A stretch of DNA of 64,000 nucleotides from Acinetobacter sp. ANC 4648. Lineage in GTDB: Bacteria > Pseudomonadota > Gammaproteobacteria > Pseudomonadales > Moraxellaceae. The notes under the pieces are model-generated. The model did no database searches, was not told the DNA's origin, and saw only the letters and a list, made by a program, of their open reading frames with translations. Made by a program: the position numbers and the translations under genes. Numbering within the stretch: position 1 is the stretch's first letter; every line of letters begins with the position of its first letter. The DNA lies in NCBI RefSeq assembly GCF_002135345.1, contig NZ_NEGI01000002.1, positions 186,001 through 250,000 of the forward strand, given 5' to 3'. Shown here piece after piece: positions 57,368-64,000 of this stretch.

Positions 57368-57949
57368 CTAAAGGTTTATCCCTTGATACCAATGCCATAC
57401 CGTGGTTAATCCAAACCACAACGCAATAGCCATAAAAATTAAAATGATTAAGCCCAAAATATCAGGAATATGCAGCCACAACCATGCCACGATCGGATTT
57501 CGCCAAAATGCAGAATAAAGCTGTTTTTGTTCTAATTTTTCATGCAAAAAAGGATGAATAACATGAACATCTGTTTTAATTTGATATTCTGTCTGTATAT
57601 GTTCATGTACCACATCTAAAGCTTTACGACTGGGACGAATAAAAATATCAAATAACGTTCCAATAATTGGAATGCATCCAACCAGCCCATCCATGACTGC
57701 CAATTGCATCACTCCATTCAATTTTGCTTGCGGGACACCAATCTGTTTAGCCTTGTATACGGCATAACAAGTCAGTACAAATCCTGCGACATCTCCTGCA
57801 ATCGGAATGGTACTCAATGCGGCATCTGCACCAACACCTTGCTTGGTAAAAGGAATACGCACCACAGAATCCATCATATTGGCAAACTTAGCCAAATCAC
57901 GTTCTAATTTAATGACTTCTTGCTTAGATAGTTTTTTTGCGGTACTCAT
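57368..57949 (-). CDS. DUF4112 membrane protein
   Basis: 193 aa. The DUF4112 core is VRIPFTKQGVGADAALSTIPIAGDVAGFVLTCYAVYKA and GVMQLAVMDGLVGCIPIIGTLFDIFIRPSRKAL, with two short hydrophobic hairpins. A further membrane helix lies near the C-terminus (IPDILGLIILIFMAIALWFGL). The function of the family is unknown. It is read together with the VOC gene downstream. Confidence 0.85.
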   Translation of the reverse strand: MSTAKKLSKQEVIKLERDLAKFANMMDSVVRIPFTKQGVGADAALSTIPIAGDVAGFVLTCYAVYKAKQIGVPQAKLNGVMQLAVMDGLVGCIPIIGTLFDIFIRPSRKALDVVHEHIQTEYQIKTDVHVIHPFLHEKLEQKQLYSAFWRNPIVAWLWLHIPDILGLIILIFMAIALWFGLTTVWHWYQGINL

Positions 57950-58689
57950 CTTGGATTTGATGACCTAATATGTATATATGCACTTGAATATCATAACTAA
58001 TAAATTCAATATCTTGTATATAAATTTATTATTTTATAACTCACAACATAATCATTTAAAATATAAGGAGATATATTGAAACAGCGTATAAACCAGTACC
58101 AGCCTCCAATATACAACTGCTTTAACTGCCCATCCGTATATAATATAAAAAGCTGCTTTCTTTTATCACATTGAAGATATCAGCAACAGTCTTGATACTT
58201 AATTTGAAGTAGATAGATTTACCTCAGTCATCAGCAAAACACCCAGCTCATCGACGGCGCTCACTTACTGCTTCAATAGGATCAACATCCAACCCACCGA
58301 AAGTCATGGATACTCAAATTATAATTAAACTGATTTAGACCATACCGCTTAAACGTTCAATTGCTCAAATCCACAGACCCGTATAAAACGTCGATGTTCA
58401 TCTGTATACATTCTTCTATTGAACACATCCAAGCCATTAATCGTAGAAGCTTCTTTTAAACGGTATAAAATACTGCGTGTGCTAATACACCATAATGCAA
58501 CTATAGTTTCTCTTACCTCAACAGTTTAATATCCATTCAAAAATACTTAGAGTAAGAAAAGTAGCTTATATATTATTTCTATAAATCTTACTTATCATCG
58601 CAATACTTTTGTATTAGCAATGGTTCAAGATTAATTACATTTTAAGTTTATTATGCTATTTTGCCTAAAATTTTTGTCTATTTTAAGTT
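57950..58689. other. Intergenic region with degraded coding DNA
   Basis: A 740-bp region with no intact gene. The middle is less AT-rich than true spacer. Minus-strand frames give protein-like pieces such as GGLDVDPIEAVSERRR (around 58260-58310), then a stop or frame change into DELGVLLMTEVNL, and the segment listed separately at 58349-58522. I read it as decayed coding sequence of unknown origin. Confidence 0.4.
58349..58522 (-). pseudogene. Possible helix-turn-helix fragment
   Basis: A 57-codon open stretch with no start codon. It reads ETIVALWCISTRSILYRLKE, then ASTINGLDVFNRRMYTDEHR and FIRVCGFEQLNV. The RSILYRLKEASTINGLDV part resembles the C-terminal helix-turn-helix of PucR/CdaR-type regulators (RNTLRYRLKRIEELTGLDL). 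The match is short and stops lie on both sides, so it is at best a relic. Confidence 0.25.
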
Positions 58690-59064
58690 ATGAGTGAATA
58701 TTCTCCCTATAAAGGAAAAACTGGTTTTAAACGAGTATTGAATGCTACGGGTTATTCTATAGCAGGATTCAAAGCCGCTTTTAAAAATGAAGCTGCTTTT
58801 CGTCAAATTTTATTGCTGAATATTATTTTAATTCCAATGACTTTTTTTCTAAATATTAGTCAGGTTGAACAAGCGCTAATGGTTGCCGTATGTTTACTGG
58901 CAATTATTGTAGAATTGTTTAATTCAGCCATTGAAGCCGTGGTTGATCGCATTTCATTAGAACAGCATGAATTGTCTAAAAATGCCAAAGATATGGGTAG
59001 TGCAGCCCAATTTGTTACTTTAGCCATTATATTTTTTACTTGGGTTATTATTTTATTTTTATAA
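58690..59064 (+). CDS. dgkA: Diacylglycerol kinase (DgkA)
   Basis: 124-aa inner-membrane kinase that recycles diacylglycerol formed by membrane-derived oligosaccharide or lipid A modification. It has three membrane helices and the signature ELFNSAIEAVVDRIS, with FKAAFKNEAAFRQ near the start. The C-terminal helix is intact (FVTLAIIFFTWVIILFL). It converges on groL across a shared terminator. Confidence 0.95.
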   Translation: MSEYSPYKGKTGFKRVLNATGYSIAGFKAAFKNEAAFRQILLLNIILIPMTFFLNISQVEQALMVAVCLLAIIVELFNSAIEAVVDRISLEQHELSKNAKDMGSAAQFVTLAIIFFTWVIILFL

Positions 59065-59077
59065 GCCATTTTATATA

Positions 59078-59108
59078 AAAAAATCCCCGCTTTGAGCGGG
59101 GATTTTTT
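59078..59108. terminator. Bidirectional terminator between dgkA and groL
   Basis: AAAAAATCCCCGC-TTTGA-GCGGGGATTTTTT. Confidence 0.94.
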
Positions 59109-59129
59109 ATGATCTGAGATCGGGATGAA

Positions 59130-60782
<1,653 letters not shown>

Positions 60783-60823
60783 TTAAATTTTTAACACATT
60801 GGTCTGTATACGTATTTTGAAGA

Positions 60824-61114
60824 TTAAGCTTCAAGAATCGCTAAAATGTCAGACTCTTTCATAATGAGAAGCTCTTCACCTTGAACTTTTACTTTTGTTC
60901 CAGCATATGTACCAAACAATACATTGTCACCAACTTTAACATCTAAAGCGCGAACACCATTGTCAGTAACTTTGCCATTACCTACAGCGATAACTTGACC
61001 TTCTGCAGGTTGTTCAGCTGCTGAATTACTTAAAATAAGACCACCAGCAGTTTTTGTTTCCTTTTCAACACGGCGAATAACAACGTTATCGTGTAAAGGA
61101 CGAATATTGCTCAT
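60824..61114 (-). CDS. groS: Co-chaperonin GroES
   Basis: 96-aa cap of Gro[41 protein letters not shown] carries the mobile loop, and KESDILAI ends the protein. The frame opens 23 codons upstream, but GGAG lies 6 nt before the ATG at 61114, which matches the family start. It is the first gene of groSL, under a sigma32-type promoter. Confidence 0.98.
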   Translation of the reverse strand: MSNIRPLHDNVVIRRVEKETKTAGGLILSNSAAEQPAEGQVIAVGNGKVTDNGVRALDVKVGDNVLFGTYAGTKVKVQGEELLIMKESDILAILEA

Positions 61115-61210
61115 AGGAAACTCCATCAGACTAAGTCTTTTATAGTGAATTGATAATGGCTTATTTATTCCATTCGCCATCATCAGAAAATTAATTTCGA
61201 TGACACTTTG

Positions 61211-61239
61211 GTGGGGATGGAAAAAAACGCTTCAAGGGG
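61211..61239 (-). promoter_or_regulatory. Sigma32 (RpoH) heat-shock promoter of groSL
   Basis: On the minus strand CCCCTTGAA (-35; CTTGAA at 61231-61236), 14 nt, then CCCCAC (61211-61216). The E. coli groE promoter is CCCCCTTGAA-N13-CCCCAT, so the match is close. The start would be near 61204, about 90 bases before groS. No CIRCE element is seen. Confidence 0.8.
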
Positions 61240-61292
61240 AAAATCAAAAAATATTTCTTATTTTGTTTATTTTTCACTCAATCACTATAATT

Positions 61293-62072
61293 TTAGTGAC
61301 TTTCATCCTGTTCAGCCGCTCTTAAAAGAAATTCTTGTCTTTGTTCATCAAAAAAATAATGTTGAAAAGTACCATCCTTACACAGGACATTAAAACTATT
61401 AAGCATCTTTTTATGCAAGCGCTGTGACGTTGCTGTTCCTGCATGCACCTCATAAATCGGATGCTCGAGGTTTAACTCAAATTCTCGATTTAAGTCATAT
61501 ACAGCCACAAAATGTAAATGCCCATGTAATAAAGCATATAAGTTATGCTGTCCCCACTCTTTCAGCGCGAATTTTGCTAAAGTAGGACAATCATTTAGAT
61601 GATGGTTTTCTTTGGCAGTATAAAAAGGTTGATGACTAACAATGATCTTAAATTTGTTCAGTGGAGCGTCTATTAATTGCTGATCTACCTTTTGAATTTG
61701 CTCAACAGAAATATGGCCTTTGGTATGAAAACGCCGACGAATACTATTTAATCCTATTAAATAAAAATGTTCCGTCATGAAGGTTTTTTCTAGACTTCCA
61801 AAAAAAAGTTGATACAAGGTAAATGGACGAAAAGTTCTGTTCCAAAGATGATACAGTGGGATATCATGGTTTCCGGGTACCACAAAATAAGGAATATTGA
61901 GTGATTCTAAAAACCTTTTACAATGATAAAATTCTTTAAATTTAGCCCTTTGTGTGAGATCACCACTCACCACCACAACTTCAGGCTGATATTTGGCACA
62001 AAAACGCTGAATAGCTTGCATACATTCAAAACGCTCTGTTCCAAAATGTAAATCAGAGAGATGAAGTAACAT
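61293..62072 (-). CDS. Metallophosphoesterase (calcineurin-like)
   Basis: 259-aa phosphoesterase. The metal-site motifs are in order: DLHFG (LLHLSDLHFGTE), GDLTQRA, GNHDIPLY, a later VSHQPFY, and HGHLHFVA. It resembles class III cyclic-nucleotide or lipid phosphatases of the YfcE/CpdA kind, and the substrate is unknown. It overlaps the lipid kinase gene by 20 bases, so the two are translationally coupled and probably functionally linked (kinase and phosphatase of a lipid head group is one guess). Confidence 0.88.
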   Translation of the reverse strand: MLLHLSDLHFGTERFECMQAIQRFCAKYQPEVVVVSGDLTQRAKFKEFYHCKRFLESLNIPYFVVPGNHDIPLYHLWNRTFRPFTLYQLFFGSLEKTFMTEHFYLIGLNSIRRRFHTKGHISVEQIQKVDQQLIDAPLNKFKIIVSHQPFYTAKENHHLNDCPTLAKFALKEWGQHNLYALLHGHLHFVAVYDLNREFELNLEHPIYEVHAGTATSQRLHKKMLNSFNVLCKDGTFQHYFFDEQRQEFLLRAAEQDESH

Positions 62073-62991
62073 AAGGCACCATAATGTTTAACGCATTTTT
62101 TTCCACATGAATATTTAATGGCGTCATCATTTCTACAATCTCACCATCTATAGCCACTGTTAATTTCGTTTTTTCTGAATAAACATTCACTTGATCAGCA
62201 CTAAAACTATACACATCGGAAGCTTTTTCTAACTGCCCGCGGATCGTCTGAAATAAGGTTCTAAATAAAGTGCGCTTATCCCCTTTAGCAATAACCACAC
62301 CAGCTACCTGCCCAATCTCTGCACTCTTTGCGATTCTTAACTTCATTTCTGCAAGCTGCAATTGATTGTTTCCAAAGAAAATTAAAGGTGTTTTTACTGG
62401 ATATTTTTTTCCATCCACTTCAATCTGAAGCTTTAGTTCTTTGCGGTCACGAATCAGTACATCGAGACCAGAAGTATAAGCATTAATCAGTAGACGTCCA
62501 AATTTACGATTATATACTTCGCGTCGTTTAATAAATAAAGGGTATAAGCCCAAACTGGCATTGTTTAAGTAAATCTGATCATTTATTTTTGCAATATGTG
62601 ATGAACGCGGTTCGCCCGTGCCTATAACTTTTGCAGCATCCAAAATATCTAAAGGGATATTTAACGCACGCGCCACATAATTAAATGTTCCCAAAGGTAA
62701 AACTCCCAAGGGAATAGTCTGATGGAGAAGTTGTGAAGCCACGGCATTCAAGGTTCCATCCCCACCTGCTGCAACAATTACGCCCTGATCATTATATTGT
62801 TGATGTCGCTCCAGAATTTTTTGCATCAATAATTTAATATTCGATTCAGAACTAATATCAAAAATCTGTACATCAAACCCTTGTTCTACCCATATACTTT
62901 TTAACTGCTCATAAATTTCAGCTGATTTATAGCTATGAAATCCTGATTTTTGATTATGAATCATAGATAATGGTTTTAATTGTGTAGTCAT
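62053..62991 (-). CDS. Diacylglycerol-kinase-catalytic-domain lipid kinase (YegS/BmrU-like)
   Basis: 312 aa. The catalytic domain has VAAGGDGTLNAVASQLL (the GGDGT nucleotide motif) and GVLPLGTFNYVARAL. The C-terminal domain includes KTPLIFFGNNQLQLAEMKLR and VAIDGEIVEMMTPLNIH. Members phosphorylate diacylglycerol, phosphatidylglycerol or sphingosine-like lipids. It is cytosolic or membrane-associated, with no transmembrane helix. It is first in a two-gene operon with the phosphoesterase. Confidence 0.9.
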   Translation of the reverse strand: MTTQLKPLSMIHNQKSGFHSYKSAEIYEQLKSIWVEQGFDVQIFDISSESNIKLLMQKILERHQQYNDQGVIVAAGGDGTLNAVASQLLHQTIPLGVLPLGTFNYVARALNIPLDILDAAKVIGTGEPRSSHIAKINDQIYLNNASLGLYPLFIKRREVYNRKFGRLLINAYTSGLDVLIRDRKELKLQIEVDGKKYPVKTPLIFFGNNQLQLAEMKLRIAKSAEIGQVAGVVIAKGDKRTLFRTLFQTIRGQLEKASDVYSFSADQVNVYSEKTKLTVAIDGEIVEMMTPLNIHVEKNALNIMVPYVTSSL

Positions 62992-63398
62992 AATCTAATT
63001 TATTCTAAAGTAATCACTCTAATTTCGTCGAAATATTAAACAAATAATATTGCCATTATGTAAAAAACAAATGAGTAGCATTTATAAAACCAATCAGAAA
63101 ATAGAAGGTTTTAAATACAACAAACTATTGATTAATAGTAACATTTATTGATTAAATAATACATATAACAAATTATAATGAATCGTTTTTAGCAGCATTA
63201 ATTTAATTAAAACAAATAATAACAATAAGTTAGATCAAGCATGCCTTTTCATATCTTTTACGGCCTTAGTCTTATTTTTTGCATGAATTTATGATTTAAT
63301 ACAGCCACTTTTTTTCATACTTAAATTTGAATGGTATATCACATCATTCAAATTGTTATTTGTACATAAAATTGTACACATTTGAGATAGGCCTCACC
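62992..63398. other. Divergent upstream region of the lipid kinase gene and pckG
   Basis: About 400 bases of AT-rich DNA. The only clear structure is the inverted-repeat block at 63324-63378, listed separately. I see no gene. Confidence 0.5.
63324..63378 (+). promoter_or_regulatory. Inverted repeat and paired TGTACA sites in the pckG leader
   Basis: AATTTGAATG (63324) and CATTCAAATT (63345) form perfect 10-bp arms around 11 bases. TGTACA follows at 63361 and 63373, 12 bases apart. The block ends 21 bases before the pckG ATG. It could be an operator or a leader stem; no factor is identified. Confidence 0.45.
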
Positions 63399-64000
63399 AT
63401 GACCCAAGTGAACGCACCAGAATTCGTTCGTCACCCTAAGCTTATTGCCTGGGTTGAAGAAATTGCAAAATTAACGAAACCAGCAAAGATTGAATGGTGT
63501 GACGGAAGCGCAGAAGAATATCAACGTTATATCGACTTGATGATCGCTAACGGCACTATGCAAACGCTTAACCAAGAAACTCACCCTGGTTCGTATTTAG
63601 CAAATTCTGATCCTTCTGACGTTGCTCGTGTTGAAGGTCGTACTTACATTTGCTCTGAAAAACAAGAAGATGCTGGCGCAACAAACAACTGGGAAGCTCC
63701 AGCTGAAATGCGTACTCGCTTAAATGGTTTATTTGATGGTTCAATGAAAGGACGTACTTTGTATGTTGTTCCTTTCTCTATGGGCCCTTTAGGTAGCCAC
63801 ATTGCACATATCGGTATTGAACTTACTGACTCGCCTTATGTTGCAGTAAGCATGTCTAAAATGGCTCGTATGGGCAAAGCTGTTTATGACGTACTTGGTA
63901 CTGATGGCGACTTCATTCCTTGCGTACATACCGTTGGTGCTCCGCTTGAAGCTGATCAAAAAGACGTAGCTTGGCCTTGCAACCCTGAAAAATATATCGT
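63399..64000 (+). CDS. pckG: Phosphoenolpyruvate carboxykinase (GTP), 3'-truncated by the window edge
   Basis: The first 200 residues of a gluconeogenic enzyme that converts oxaloacetate to PEP with GTP. The start is [37 protein letters not shown], then [64 protein letters not shown] and [11 protein letters not shown]. These belong to the GTP class, which is typical of Acinetobacter, whereas many gammaproteobacteria use the ATP form. The nucleotide-binding half lies outside the window. Confidence 0.95.
   Translation, partial: MTQVNAPEFVRHPKLIAWVEEIAKLTKPAKIEWCDGSAEEYQRYIDLMIANGTMQTLNQETHPGSYLANSDPSDVARVEGRTYICSEKQEDAGATNNWEAPAEMRTRLNGLFDGSMKGRTLYVVPFSMGPLGSHIAHIGIELTDSPYVAVSMSKMARMGKAVYDVLGTDGDFIPCVHTVGAPLEADQKDVAWPCNPEKYI

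Overview
The window is a chromosomal segment of a low-GC gammaproteobacterium, almost certainly an Acinetobacter (Moraxellaceae). Support comes from the AT-rich intergenic DNA, the split trpGDC cluster without trpE, a GTP-type PEP carboxykinase, and close protein similarity to E. coli gammaproteobacterial versions of core genes. I see no prophage, no intact insertion sequence and no CRISPR array. I cannot name the species from the sequence alone.

Layout. 1-4.5 kb: the end of an FAD aromatic hydroxylase, then (minus strand) lptM-like lipoprotein, lysA, dapF and xerC. 4.5-13.8 kb: CycA-type permease, an AGCS alanine symporter, radA, a Tim44-domain membrane protein, a DegS/AlgW-type protease, a Nif3-like protein and sodB. 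14-15.2 kb: three tRNA-Asn genes flanking a lipoprotein gene. 15.2-22.5 kb: DUF2726 protein, secreted lipase-like lipoprotein, ubiCA, glnA (with a good sigma54 promoter), and a little-known pair encoding an MglA-like GTPase and a multidomain partner. 23-27 kb: trpGDC, an Smr protein and folE. 27-34.5 kb: amine oxidase, DUF4105/DUF3015 pair, DUF817, hemE and an L,D-transpeptidase. 34.6-43 kb: pirin, dsdC/dsdXA and the aspartate decarboxylase/antiporter pair. 43-49.3 kb: a 1.2 kb AT-rich gap with a 21-bp tandem array, an ImpA-like metalloprotease, a tautomerase, and a divergent SDR/HxlR pair. 49.6-54.5 kb: tRNA-Ser, a Gre-domain remnant, greB, a shortened MltF-type transglycosylase, an SCP2 protein and ttcA. 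54.5-64 kb: a cluster of DnaA-box-like sites, a second transglycosylase, htpX, small proteins, dgkA, groESL (sigma32 promoter), a phosphoesterase/lipid kinase pair and the start of pckG.

How genes work together. Several loci handle small neutral amino acids: cycA (D-Ala/D-Ser/Gly uptake), an alanine symporter, dsdCXA (D-serine catabolism) and aspT/aspD (Asp in, Ala + CO2 out, a proton-motive cycle). Others handle cell-wall and envelope upkeep (lysA/dapF, L,D-transpeptidase, two lytic transglycosylases, the DegS-like protease, htpX, dgkA). The most notable unexplained items are the GTPase pair (20.9-22.5 kb), the DnaA-box cluster (54.67 kb), the 21-bp array (43.9 kb), the structured leader of the MltF-like gene, and the paired operators between the SDR and HxlR genes.
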